From: Shewanella sp. NFH-SH190041
GTDB taxonomy: Bacteria; Pseudomonadota; Gammaproteobacteria; Enterobacterales; Shewanellaceae
Direction: 5' to 3'
Assembly: GCF_024363255.1 (NCBI RefSeq)
Contig: NZ_AP026070.1
Span: 1,860,001 to 1,924,000, forward strand
DNA: 64,000 nucleotides
Position 1 is the first letter of the stretch. Each line of letters begins with the position of its first letter. Of the stretch, positions 37,045-46,118 are shown piece after piece. A program made the position numbers and the translations under genes. The notes beneath the pieces were generated by a model, which made no database searches, was not told the origin of the DNA, and worked only from the letters and a program-made list of their open reading frames with translations.

Positions 37045-37845
37045 TTAAGCGGCAAACTTCTTTTTAGCGAAATAGACTTGATCAGGTGTGTGATTATTCA
37101 GTCCCTGATGAAATCTCTGTTCGTTATAGAACACGAAATATTCACCAATAGCAAGTTCTGCCTCTGTAATAGTGCCATAAGCTTTGATATACACCTCCTC
37201 ATATTTCAAGCTCCGCCAGAGTCGCTCAATAAACACATTATCTACCCAACGCCCCTTGCCATCCATGCTAATCCTGATATCCATTTCTTTCAGCCTGCCG
37301 GTAAACGCATCACTGGTAAACTGACTACCCTGATCGGTATTGAAAATCTCAGGCTTACCGTATTTGGCCAATGCCTCATCGAGTGCATCAAGACAAAACT
37401 GTGTATCCATGGTATTGGACATGCGCCATGCCAGCACTTTTCGGCTATGCCAGTCGATGATGGCGATCAGATAAGCAAACCCTTTTTCCATCGGAATATA
37501 GGTGATATCCGTGGCCCAGACCTGATCTGCCCGCTCAATACTCAGCTCACGCAGTAAGTACGGATAAATGGTATGAGCCTGATTGGGCCGAGATGTTTGC
37601 TTCTTTGGGTACAGAGGCACAATGTCCATTAAACGCATCAGTCTCTGCACCCGTTTACGGTTGACATGAAAGCCACTGGCACAAAGTTCCAGCGTGATTT
37701 TACGGCTGCCATAAAACGGGTGTTTCAGATGAATTTGATCTATCCGGCGCATGATTTCAAGCTGCTCTGCTGAAAACGGAGCAGGCTCGTAATAGGCGCT
37801 AGAGCGGCTAATACCCAACAAACGACACTGGTGTAAAACGGGCAA
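37045..37845 (-). CDS. IS3-family transposase OrfB
   Basis: This is an rve-core transposase of 266 aa from ATG 37845. In practice it is probably made as an OrfAB fusion, because the same frame stays open upstream to the end of orfA. The HTH_21 segment (QIHLKHPFYGSRKITLEL) is followed by DDE residues in VWATDITYIPME, FNTDQGSQFTS and FIERLWRSLKYEEVY. The frame is intact. Confidence 0.9.
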   Translation of the reverse strand: MPVLHQCRLLGISRSSAYYEPAPFSAEQLEIMRRIDQIHLKHPFYGSRKITLELCASGFHVNRKRVQRLMRLMDIVPLYPKKQTSRPNQAHTIYPYLLRELSIERADQVWATDITYIPMEKGFAYLIAIIDWHSRKVLAWRMSNTMDTQFCLDALDEALAKYGKPEIFNTDQGSQFTSDAFTGRLKEMDIRISMDGKGRWVDNVFIERLWRSLKYEEVYIKAYGTITEAELAIGEYFVFYNEQRFHQGLNNHTPDQVYFAKKKFAA

Positions 37846-37886
37846 TTTATCCTTACGGTCGACTTTATTTTTCCGTTGTGCTCTCG

Positions 37887-38168
37887 TTAACGACCGAGCA
37901 CTTTGGCTAAAAAATCATTTTCCATGGTCAGTTGACCGATTTTTGCATGGAGTTTTTCACAGTCGACTTCGTTCTTTTTAGCCTTGTCAGCCTTGCTTTC
38001 AAACAGGGTCGAGGCATTATCTAGAAGCTCCTGCTTCCATTTGCCAATCTGGGATTGATGGATACCAAATTCAGAAGAAAGTTGAGCCAGCGTCTTGTTT
38101 CCCTTGGCCGCAGCGAGTGCAACTTTAGCCTTGAATGTCGGCGAGTGATTTTTCCTTTTTTTGCTCAT
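37887..38168 (-). CDS. IS3-family transposase OrfA
   Basis: This 93-aa HTH protein (NHSPTFKAKVALAAAKGNKT, HQSQIGKWKQELL) has a C-terminal leucine-zipper helix ending MENDFLAKVLGR. A TTTTTTA run near its end is a plausible -1 frameshift site into orfB. The start ATG has GGAGCAG upstream. Confidence 0.9.
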   Translation of the reverse strand: MSKKRKNHSPTFKAKVALAAAKGNKTLAQLSSEFGIHQSQIGKWKQELLDNASTLFESKADKAKKNEVDCEKLHAKIGQLTMENDFLAKVLGR

Positions 38169-38241
38169 GCTCTGCTCCTTTTGTTGTTTACAATTAAAGC
38201 AGATTATTTGCTCTTAATCACTGTCTTAAAAATTGGAGCCA

Positions 38242-38352
38242 TTTCTCACCGAGTTCTCTGCATTCAAAATTAGCATCTTCGTTGATATGGCTCTTTAACG
38301 CAGGGTTACTTCTGTTGATAAAATGACGCTCCTCACTGGCTAAATACTTTAC
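38242..38352 (-). pseudogene. Gene fragment interrupted by the IS3 element
   Basis: A minus-strand open stretch reads KYLASEERHFINRSNPALKS, then HINEDANFECRELGEKW, and runs directly into the IS right end at 38241. It looks like the 5' part of a gene split by the insertion; the continuation on the far side is not recognisable. The family is unknown. 38353-38539 shows nothing else. Confidence 0.3.
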
Positions 38353-38539
38353 ATATATATATGCTAGGCAGGTACGATAAAATTGAAATATCTAACATCC
38401 TGCAACCGTCAGGTGCCCGTGCTACTAGTTAGCAAATGTTGCCTAGCAGCGCCATAGGGCTGGTGCAGTCATAAGGTAAAATACAACACAAAAATAAGGC
38501 TAGGTTGTGGTAGAGATACGAAATGCCACACGTTATTAG

Positions 38540-38802
38540 GAGCTGTTGACTTGTTGTGGTTAAATTTTGTTTGAGACAAAAGCGTTTTAATCACGGCGAG
38601 AAGTTTGCCATTTAGCATGCTAAACAAGATGCTAGGGGTGAAGCGTAACATGCTTTTAGCCGAGCTCTTAGGGCTGTGTTTGAGACGCCTTCCTACAGCG
38701 TTATTGACGTATCAGCTAGCCTAACGACATGTTAAACCCTCTAGCTTGTATAACCTCCCCAAGTCGCCACAAAAACAATCTTGAAAGGTTAACAGACCCT
38801 AA
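38540..38802. repeat. Dispersed intergenic repeat, copy C (MITE-like)
   Basis: This third copy has the best-preserved right end (CTTGAAAGGTTAACAGACCC). Inner blocks GGTTAAATTTTGTTTGAGA, AAAGCGTTTTAATC and TGCTTTTAGCCGA match copies A and B. It lies just downstream of the cls terminator. Confidence 0.78.
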
Positions 38803-38817
38803 GGTTCGATAATAAAA

Positions 38818-38848
38818 ATACCGGTTATGGCCATAACCGGTATCAATA
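38818..38848 (-). terminator. Terminator after cls, perfect 26-bp palindrome
   Basis: ATACCGGTTATGG/CCATAACCGGTAT (38818-38843) is a perfect palindrome. On the minus strand it is followed by a T-rich run, as expected for the cls terminator. Confidence 0.8.
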
Positions 38849-38882
38849 AAGTCAGTTAACCGTTAGCACGGAGGGGGAATGA

Positions 38883-40340
38883 TTAAAGCAGTGGGCTGAA
38901 CCAATAAAAAAATTGCTCGATAAAGCGTTGATGGAATTTTCGCTTCATCCAGACATTCACATCAATTGCGCTGGAGTCAGCCAGATACTGTTGCTGCAGT
39001 TGGTTGAGCTGTTGGGTAAATTGTTGATCATCTACTGCGAGTGTGACTTCAAAATTCAGCCATAGGCTGCGCATATCCAGATTCACGGTACCGATAAGAC
39101 AATGTCGCTCATCAATGACCACGGATTTAGTATGCAATAACCCGCCTTTAAAACGGTGAATATTGACACCGGCTCGCAGCAGCTCACCAAAAAATGAGCG
39201 ACTGGCCCATTCCACCATCATGGAATCATTTTTATCCGGAATAATAATGTCCACTTCAACCCCGCGCTGCGCTGCGGACACCAAGGCAAACATCAGATTT
39301 TCACTGGGAACAAAATAAGGCGTGGTAATAACAATGCGCTGTCTGGCTTGGTAAATACTTTGTAGTAATACTTGCTGGATCATTGCTTCCGGCATTCCCG
39401 GGCCGGATGGAATAACCTGAACAATATCCTTAATATCAATTTGGGTATGGGGATCAAGCACAGGCGGCGAGGGTAGTTGCCGTTCACTGGTTTCAGCTTC
39501 CCAATCCCACGCATGGATACAGTTTAATACCGGTACATTAGCGCCAGTGAGCCGGATCATCACATCAATCCATTGCCCCACTCCGGCATCTTGTTTGAAA
39601 TAGCTTGGGTCTACCAAATTCATTGAGCCGGTATAGGCGACTTCATTATCAACGACAACAATTTTGCGATGCAAGCGTAAATCAATCCGTTGGAACAGGA
39701 TCCGAAAAGGAGAAACTGGCAGGGCTTTAGCAACTTGAATACCACTATGGCGTAAGGTTTCCGGCCAGTGACTATTAAAGAACGTCCGGCTACCAGCAGT
39801 GTCTAATAAAATCCGTACTGTAACCCCACGCTTGGCCGCTTGAATCAAGGCATTGGCAACATCATCAGCCATGCCGCCCGGATACCAGATATAAAACTCC
39901 ATATGAATTTGATGCTGTGCTGCATGAATATCACGGATAAGGGCATCCATAATGCTTTGAGGAGTATCGAGCAGTTGCAGCATATTGTCTGCGAGTGCCG
40001 GGATCCCCATGCGCTGCTCACATAATGAGGTAATGGTTTCACTGTAGCGACTTAGTAATTGTGGATGGTATTGACGCCAATGATGAAGGCGTTTAAACCA
40101 TTGTGAATAGGGTTCAAACATCTGTCTGGCTCTGGCTGCACGTTGGCGACCTAAGTTCAGTTCCCCGAACATCAGATAGGCGACCACACCGACAAAGGGC
40201 AGGACAAATATCAACATCATCCAAGCAAGAGAGACACCGATAGCCCGGCGTTTAGTAATAATCCGGATGGTAATGGCAGCTGTTGTCGTCCAGTAAATGA
40301 TCAGCGTCAGCAGCGTCAGAAATTGATATATTTTTTCCAT
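38883..40340 (-). CDS. clsA: Cardiolipin synthase A
   Basis: This 485-aa phospholipase-D-family membrane enzyme joins two phosphatidylglycerols into cardiolipin. Two N-terminal membrane helices (about 5-27 and 37-59) precede two HKD motifs, HRKIVVVDNEVAYTGSMN and HTKSVVIDERHCLIGTVN. The length matches E. coli ClsA (486 aa). It is monocistronic, with a weak ribosome binding site and a palindromic terminator downstream. Confidence 0.95.
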   Translation of the reverse strand: MEKIYQFLTLLTLIIYWTTTAAITIRIITKRRAIGVSLAWMMLIFVLPFVGVVAYLMFGELNLGRQRAARARQMFEPYSQWFKRLHHWRQYHPQLLSRYSETITSLCEQRMGIPALADNMLQLLDTPQSIMDALIRDIHAAQHQIHMEFYIWYPGGMADDVANALIQAAKRGVTVRILLDTAGSRTFFNSHWPETLRHSGIQVAKALPVSPFRILFQRIDLRLHRKIVVVDNEVAYTGSMNLVDPSYFKQDAGVGQWIDVMIRLTGANVPVLNCIHAWDWEAETSERQLPSPPVLDPHTQIDIKDIVQVIPSGPGMPEAMIQQVLLQSIYQARQRIVITTPYFVPSENLMFALVSAAQRGVEVDIIIPDKNDSMMVEWASRSFFGELLRAGVNIHRFKGGLLHTKSVVIDERHCLIGTVNLDMRSLWLNFEVTLAVDDQQFTQQLNQLQQQYLADSSAIDVNVWMKRKFHQRFIEQFFYWFSPLL

Positions 40341-40500
40341 TATTGAAACAGCTAGAACAATTCAGCCTTAAATTCTGCGCTTTTTTAGCGGTAAAAAATA
40401 GATATGTGAGCTAATACAGTATAAATGTAACATCAAGCGGATACCCTCTGGGCAGTTTATTGTATACTGAAAGCCATTTTGTATCGCTGGTCCGTTATCC

Positions 40501-41349
40501 GTGTTACGCAAATCCCGCATTTTTATTCTGGCAGCAATGGCTTCGGTAGCATCTGCTGTTTCATTAAGTGTTATTTTTGACCGTTATCCCGCTGGCGTCA
40601 CCGACAATGTCATTACCCCTGATTTCAACCATCAATGTTCCCGGCACACATCCCGACAGTTTCTCGATCATGATGGTCAGCTAAATCTGGCGGTATGGAA
40701 TATTTACAAGCAGCAAAAGACGCAATGGGATGCCCAATTGCAGCAATTGCTGGACAACAATCAGCTGGTGTTATTGCAAGAGGCAAGCCTGACCAAGGGG
40801 CTGCAACATTTTTTGCATGATCAGCAGCGGCATATCAGTATGGCCAGAGCTTTCAGTGGCTTTGATACTGTGAATGGGGTGATGAACTTGGCTGGGGTGC
40901 CGTCTATTGAAGTGTGCGCCGAATTAGCGATGGAGCCTATCATCCGTTTGGCAAAATCTGCTTTGGTTGCCACTTATCCATTATCTAATGGCCAGGAGTT
41001 GATGGTCGTCAATGTGCACAGCATCAATTTTTCTTGGGAGTTGACCGCCTACCACCAGCAATTACATGTGTTGGCTAAAGCCATTGCTGCCCACAAGGGC
41101 CCAGTGATCTTAGCGGGTGATTTCAATACCTGGCGTAAGCGGCGGTTGGACTTACTGACGGCGGTGACGCAAAAATTAGGGTTGCGTGAAGCTGCCATTA
41201 CTCCCGACGATCGCACCCGTTTCTTTGGTCATCCACTGGATCATATCTATTACCGTGGGCTTACCTTGGAATGGGCTAAATCTCCAGCGACTAAGGCATC
41301 AGATCACAGCCCTATGTTGGCACAATTCAGTCTTAAGACTCAGCACTGA
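40501..41349 (+). CDS. yafD: YafD-like endonuclease/exonuclease/phosphatase-family protein
   Basis: This 282-aa protein resembles E. coli YafD: LAVWNIYKQQKTQWDAQLQ, VLLQEASLT, PIIRLAKSALVATYPL, VVNVHSINFSWEL, ILAGDFNTWRKRR and ASDHSPMLAQF. The last two are the conserved metal and catalytic motifs of the exonuclease III-like fold. The substrate is unknown. An N-terminal hydrophobic helix suggests membrane anchoring. The start is GTG 40501 without an obvious ribosome binding site; ATG 40537 is an alternative. Confidence 0.85.
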   Translation: MLRKSRIFILAAMASVASAVSLSVIFDRYPAGVTDNVITPDFNHQCSRHTSRQFLDHDGQLNLAVWNIYKQQKTQWDAQLQQLLDNNQLVLLQEASLTKGLQHFLHDQQRHISMARAFSGFDTVNGVMNLAGVPSIEVCAELAMEPIIRLAKSALVATYPLSNGQELMVVNVHSINFSWELTAYHQQLHVLAKAIAAHKGPVILAGDFNTWRKRRLDLLTAVTQKLGLREAAITPDDRTRFFGHPLDHIYYRGLTLEWAKSPATKASDHSPMLAQFSLKTQH

Positions 41350-41371
41350 TCTCCCCTGCATGGATATTTAT

Positions 41372-41406
41372 TTGGTAGTTTCATTGGGTAATGAAACTAC
41401 CAATTT
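41372..41406 (+). terminator. Likely terminator after yafD
   Basis: A perfect 13-bp stem TTGGTAGTTTCAT/ATGAAACTACCAA with a 6-base loop and a short T-run. The rest of 41407-41832 holds only the promoter region of the next gene. Confidence 0.6.
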
Positions 41407-41832
41407 AGCCATTGCCAATGCATTCGCGCTATGTTCACAGTGTGGCGATCATTAAGGCTTAAGCCGCCTCTTGCTATTATTTAGTGCCATTATTTAGCGC
41501 CTTCCTTGCTGTTTTTATGACAGCGATATTTCGGCATTCCAGTCTTTTTATAACAGCACACTGCAACGGTTATCACGGCTTCCTTATTAAGCAACTTTTC
41601 GCTAGTTCAGTAAACTCATTAGCAAATCAGTATTACAGGCATTATCACAGACATTAATACAGACAGAGTTTTCGTATCCCTGATGCGTTGTACATTGCGC
41701 AGATGTTGAATAAACCGGAGATTTTATAAATACACTGTTGTTTTTCCAGCCTTTTCGGTATCTTCAGCAATGATAAATCTTCTCGTAGCATGGGAAGATG
41801 AGGATATCAGAATAATAATAAGGATGGATGAC

Positions 41833-43758
41833 ATGCTGAAAAAAGCGCCGTTGGCTGGATTACTGTCGCTGATGATGGGGTCGCTTGCATTAAGCGGCTG
41901 TCACAGCTCGAATACGTCAATTGAGAAAACTACTGGTCACGGGCAAAACTCGCAGGCGCAGGGCGGGGAGGCCGTTGGAATGCTATCGGTCAATCAGCAT
42001 AACCGAAGTATTCATGCCGACACCCGCGCAACCGCAGATATTGCCGAGCAATTTGCAGCTTTCAGTGACAGTTTTGTACTTGCCCTGTGGCAGGTTGCTC
42101 CTACGTGGGCCTTGTATTCCGGTTTTCATCAGTATGATGGCGTATTACAAATTCCCGATGCCATCAGTCGCCAGCAGACGTTAGATTTTGTCCACCAGCA
42201 GCGCCAGCTGTTGGCTGATTTTGCACCTGAAAGTTTATCAGCATCTGCGCAGACAGATCAGCGCCTGATAACTAATCTGCTGGATAAACTGGAGTGGCAG
42301 ATCAAGGTATTTAAATCCTGGCAGTGGGACCCATCGCAATACAATGTGGCCGGGGGTTTTGCTCGGATTATTAATGAAGATTTTGCGCCGCTTGATACCC
42401 GGCTGCGCAGTGTATTGGCAAGGCTTGCCCATGTTCCAGCTTATTATCAGGCTGCCCGCATGAATATTACCGATCCCACCTTGCCCCATACCCAGTTAGC
42501 CATTGCTCAAAATCAGGGGGCATTTAGCGTCTTGTCTGATGAACTGGCCGACAAAGTGCAGGCATCTGGGCTCAGTGATGATGAAAAAGCACTGTTTCAG
42601 CGCCGTTTAACGGCGGCCCGTGAGGCAATTACCACCCATATTGACTGGTTATCAGCACGCTACCAAGCATTACAACTCACCGGTGCGCGGGATTTTCGTA
42701 TTGGTGCAGCGCTGTATGAGCAAAAGTTTGCCTTAGATATTCAGGCGGGTATGACTGCCGAGCAGTTATATCAGCGGGCGATGGCTGAAAAAACACAAGT
42801 ACAGCAGTCAATGGCTGAGCTGACAGCCAAGCTGTGGCCGAAATATTTTACCGAGCCGATGCCCAAGGATAGCAAGCTTGCTATTCGGCAGATGATTGAT
42901 CACCTGTCTGAACGGCATGTTGCCCCGCAAAATTTTGTGAGCGAAGTGCGCGCCCAAATTCCGCAGCTAGAGCAATTTGTGCAGCAACATCAGCTACTGA
43001 CACTGGATAAAGACAAGCCGTTAGTGGTGCGGGAAACGCCGGCCTATATGCGCGGCTTTGCAGGCGCTTCCATCAGTGCTCCCGGCCCCTACGAAGCTGG
43101 GGGCAATACCTATTACAATGTCACCCCCTTGGATAATATGACCCCGGCTCAAGCTGAAAGCTATTTGCGGGAATATAACCATTGGGTGCTGCAAATTCTC
43201 AATATCCATGAAGCCATCCCCGGCCATTATGCCCAACTTGTTTACTCCAATCAGGCGCCTAGCCGGATAAAAAGCCTGTTTGGTAATGGCGCTATGGTGG
43301 AGGGCTGGGCGGTGTATACCGAGCGCATGATGCTGGAGCAGGGCTATGGTGATTTTGAGCCTGAACTTTGGCTGATGTATTACAAATGGAATTTGCGGGT
43401 GATTTGTAACACCATTTTAGATTATTCAGTGCAGGTACTGGGTATGGAGGAGGCGGAAGCCATGGCATTGCTGACTCAAGAAGCCTTTCAGCAACAGGCC
43501 GAAGCCAGCGGAAAGTGGCGCCGGGCTAAGCTTAGCCAAGTTCAGTTGACCAGTTATTATGCCGGATACCGAGCTATTTATGATTTCCGCGAAGAGTACC
43601 GTCACCTGATCGGCGCTGCGTTTCAGCTGAAGGATTTCCACGAAACCTTCTTAAGTTTCGGCAGTGCGCCGGTCAATGCCGTGCGCGGACTAATGCTGGA
43701 GAAACTGCCTGCTAATGCGACGAGCCAGAGCATCACTCAGGGGATAAGTGCTAAATAG
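41833..43758 (+). CDS. DUF885-family lipoprotein, putative metallopeptidase
   Basis: This 641-aa protein has a lipoprotein signal peptide (lipobox LALSGC, Cys near residue 23) and a DUF885 domain. The family hallmark HEAIPGHYAQ is a HExxH-like segment, and EGWAVYTERMMLE plus a YYKWNLRVICNTILDY stretch follow. Such proteins are predicted envelope zinc peptidases of unknown substrate. ATG 41833 is chosen because AAGGA lies 8 bases upstream and the result begins with a proper signal peptide. Longer starts (41770, 41824) would put charged residues before it. Confidence 0.88.
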   Translation: MLKKAPLAGLLSLMMGSLALSGCHSSNTSIEKTTGHGQNSQAQGGEAVGMLSVNQHNRSIHADTRATADIAEQFAAFSDSFVLALWQVAPTWALYSGFHQYDGVLQIPDAISRQQTLDFVHQQRQLLADFAPESLSASAQTDQRLITNLLDKLEWQIKVFKSWQWDPSQYNVAGGFARIINEDFAPLDTRLRSVLARLAHVPAYYQAARMNITDPTLPHTQLAIAQNQGAFSVLSDELADKVQASGLSDDEKALFQRRLTAAREAITTHIDWLSARYQALQLTGARDFRIGAALYEQKFALDIQAGMTAEQLYQRAMAEKTQVQQSMAELTAKLWPKYFTEPMPKDSKLAIRQMIDHLSERHVAPQNFVSEVRAQIPQLEQFVQQHQLLTLDKDKPLVVRETPAYMRGFAGASISAPGPYEAGGNTYYNVTPLDNMTPAQAESYLREYNHWVLQILNIHEAIPGHYAQLVYSNQAPSRIKSLFGNGAMVEGWAVYTERMMLEQGYGDFEPELWLMYYKWNLRVICNTILDYSVQVLGMEEAEAMALLTQEAFQQQAEASGKWRRAKLSQVQLTSYYAGYRAIYDFREEYRHLIGAAFQLKDFHETFLSFGSAPVNAVRGLMLEKLPANATSQSITQGISAK

Positions 43759-43974
43759 AGTAGGGACAATGGGGACTGGGCGTTAAGCGGTAGCGCCCAA
43801 GTGAAGAAAAGATTGCCAGACAGCGCAAACCGTTGCCACTTGGTGAATATAACCAAGAGTTAATATACCCCGTGGTTTTCTGGGGCAGATATTTTGGTTT
43901 ATGCTAGGCCAACTTATCGCGATTTTATTTATACAAGAATCACATAACGATTTTTCACGCCAAGGATTTTATTT

Positions 43975-45102
43975 ATGCGTATCAGTGCTAATTTTGATGC
44001 CGGTAATATTCAGGTCATCAGCCTGGATGATAAAGACAATATTCAGCTGGCCATCCGTCCTGATGAGGGCGGTGAGTTCTTCCAGTGGTTTAATTTCCGC
44101 TTTGAAGGTCAAGCCGGTTCAATCTATCGGTTAAATATCACCAACGCCGGAGAGTCCTCCTACACCAAAGGCTGGGAAAATTATCAAGCCGTTGCCAGTT
44201 ATGACCGCCAAAGCTGGTTCCGCCTGCCAACCCGTTATGAAAATGGCCAACTCTTGATTGAAGTGGCGCTGGATTGTGAAGCGATTCAAATCGCCTATTT
44301 TGCCCCATACAGTTATGAGCGGCATTTGGACCTGCTCAGTGCCGTACAGTTACACCCAGAAGTGAGCTTAGAGCATCTGGGGTTGACACTGGATGGCCGT
44401 GATATGACCTTGGTTAAGGTGGGAGATGGTAATCCGGATAAGAAAAATATCTGGATCACGGCGCGTCAACACCCAGGGGAAACCATGGCTGAGTGGCTGA
44501 TAGAAGGGCTACTGAACCGCCTGCTGGACAGTGAATGTGCTACCGCTAAGGCGCTGTTGGATAAAGCAAACTTCTATATCGTCCCGAATATGAACCCAGA
44601 TGGCAGCGCCCGTGGTCATCTGCGTACCAACGCAATCGGGGTTAACCTGAACCGTGAGTGGCAAACCCCAAGCTTAGAAAAAAGCCCCGAGGTGTATTAC
44701 GTTACCCAAAAAATGCAGCAAACCGGCGTGGATCTTTTTTATGACGTGCACGGTGATGAAGGGCTGCCTTATGTCTTTTTGGCCGGTTGTGAAGGCATTC
44801 CAGCATGGGGTGAGCGTTTGGCCTCACTGCAGCAGGACTTTATCAGTGCATTAACCTTGGCCAGCGCTGACTTCCAGTCCCAATATGGTTATGACAAAGA
44901 TGCACCGGGACAAGCCAATATGACAGTGGCGTCCCACTGGGTCGGTGAGACCTTTAACTGTCTGTCCAACACGCTGGAAATGCCATTTAAGGATAATGAC
45001 AATCTGCCTGATCCATTTGTTGGTTGGTCACCTGAGCGCTGCGTTTACCTTGGCGAAGCGTCCCTGATCGCCATGTTGGCGGTAGTGGATAAACTGAGAT
45101 AA
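43975..45102 (+). CDS. M14-family (cytosolic-carboxypeptidase-like) zinc carboxypeptidase
   Basis: This 375-aa protein has an N-terminal beta-sandwich (1-120), then an M14 domain. Zn ligands are ARQHPGETMAEW (HxxE) and FYDVHGDEGLP (His). NLNREW and the catalytic Glu segment NTLEMPFKDN are present. The arrangement matches bacterial CCP-like carboxypeptidases. No signal peptide is seen, so it acts in the cytoplasm. It is followed after 9 bases by a small membrane protein, then yeaC, suggesting an operon. Confidence 0.9.
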   Translation: MRISANFDAGNIQVISLDDKDNIQLAIRPDEGGEFFQWFNFRFEGQAGSIYRLNITNAGESSYTKGWENYQAVASYDRQSWFRLPTRYENGQLLIEVALDCEAIQIAYFAPYSYERHLDLLSAVQLHPEVSLEHLGLTLDGRDMTLVKVGDGNPDKKNIWITARQHPGETMAEWLIEGLLNRLLDSECATAKALLDKANFYIVPNMNPDGSARGHLRTNAIGVNLNREWQTPSLEKSPEVYYVTQKMQQTGVDLFYDVHGDEGLPYVFLAGCEGIPAWGERLASLQQDFISALTLASADFQSQYGYDKDAPGQANMTVASHWVGETFNCLSNTLEMPFKDNDNLPDPFVGWSPERCVYLGEASLIAMLAVVDKLR

Positions 45103-45111
45103 GGCGAGATT

Positions 45112-45429
45112 ATGGCGTTGATAACCTGCCCGGTTTGCGGGAAACGGATTTCCAGTCTGGCGACCAGTTGTAGTCACTGCCAGGCTAGGCTGGATGGCGA
45201 TTTAACGTCTACACGGCGTATTAACCATATCAAGCAGTCCAATCGTTTGATGAACCAGAGCTTTGTCGCCATGACCTTGTTTATTGCCGGCATGGTACTC
45301 TGGTTCTGGGGTGGCGAACCCGCCACCGGTAATCGGGCGCTGCTGGCACTGATTTGCTTTGTTACCGGCTTTGTTGGCTACCTGTTCTGCCGCGTCAGAA
45401 TGGTATTACATAAAAGGAAAGATGTATGA
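45112..45429 (+). CDS. Zinc-ribbon small membrane protein, 105 aa
   Basis: An N-terminal zinc ribbon (CPVCGKRI then CSHC) is followed by two hydrophobic helices (about 49-68 and 76-96). The function is unknown. It begins 9 bases after the carboxypeptidase gene and overlaps the yeaC start by 4 bases (ATGA-type coupling), so the three are co-transcribed. Confidence 0.8.
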   Translation: MALITCPVCGKRISSLATSCSHCQARLDGDLTSTRRINHIKQSNRLMNQSFVAMTLFIAGMVLWFWGGEPATGNRALLALICFVTGFVGYLFCRVRMVLHKRKDV

Positions 45430-45707
45430 AGGATATCGAGCAGGCGATTGCCCAGATGACCGAGGAGGTTTACCTCCGCTTGGTTTCGGCAGTGGAGTTA
45501 GGCCGTTGGCAAGATGGTCAGCCACTGACGCAAGAGCAAAAAGCATCAACCTTGCAGTTGGTTATGCTGTATCAGGCCAAACGGCAAAATTTGGATGAGC
45601 ATCTCACCGTCGGGGCCGATGGCCGCATCAATGAGTGGTCGAAAGCCAAATTTAAGCAGGCATTTAAAGGTGACACCATCGCCAGTTTTGATGAAAAATC
45701 CCTTTAA
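45426..45707 (+). CDS. yeaC: DUF1315 family protein YeaC
   Basis: This 93-aa protein matches YeaC/DUF1315: EEVYLRLVSAVELGRWQDG, LTQEQKASTLQLVMLYQAK and a C-terminal FKGD segment. Its role is unknown. It is translationally coupled to the preceding zinc-ribbon gene. Confidence 0.88.
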   Translation: MKDIEQAIAQMTEEVYLRLVSAVELGRWQDGQPLTQEQKASTLQLVMLYQAKRQNLDEHLTVGADGRINEWSKAKFKQAFKGDTIASFDEKSL

Positions 45708-45773
45708 CGAGGGCGCTTTTTCGTGCGATATCGCTCTTATCTATAGCCGCAGCGGTAATTAAAACAATCGTAG

Positions 45774-45816
45774 CAGGCCGGTAATATGCTTTTGCGTATT
45801 ACCGGCCTGTTTTTTA
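45774..45816 (+). terminator. Strong terminator after yeaC
   Basis: CAGGCCGGTAATA/TATTACCGGCCTG (13-bp stem), followed by T6. Confidence 0.88.
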
Positions 45817-46069
45817 TTTGCGAGAAGAGATTGGAGAAGAGAGTGATTAGCGTGTGATTTTTACGACATAAAGCAGGGAAATCACCCTCTGTACAAGCGC
45901 AGATAACAAGAACTACATAGATACACAGTATGACAATGTCATCGGTCGCTTCGGGTACGCGCTTATGGCTTTGCTGTCGTGACATACTTAGCTGGCTATT
46001 GCGCCATCTACTGCTGAACTCACACTAAAACTCGCACTAAGCGCGACACCACTTATCTTCGGTGGATTT

Positions 46070-46118
46070 GCTATTGGCTGAAGCCCACTTATTGGCTGAA
46101 GCCCGCTTATTCGCTAAG
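46070..46118. repeat. Short tandem repeat at the ansA 3' end
   Basis: An 18-bp unit close to TTATTGGCTGAAGCCCAC is repeated about 2.5 times and runs into the last codons of ansA. It could change the C-terminus by slippage. Confidence 0.6.

Larger units (their letters stand above)
36990..38241 (-). mobile_element. IS3-family insertion sequence, complete
   Basis: A 1252-bp element bounded by imperfect inverted repeats: TGGACCCAATTGGTTAGACAG at the left, and TGGCTCCAATTTTTAAGACAG read inward from the right. It encodes orfA and orfB on the minus strand. No target duplication is visible (AGC on the left, TTT on the right), suggesting rearrangement after insertion. Confidence 0.88.

Noticed and set aside
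45359..45598. 79-codon plus-strand frame overlapping the zinc-ribbon gene and yeaC
   Set aside because: Out-of-frame shadow of two genes that are translationally coupled.
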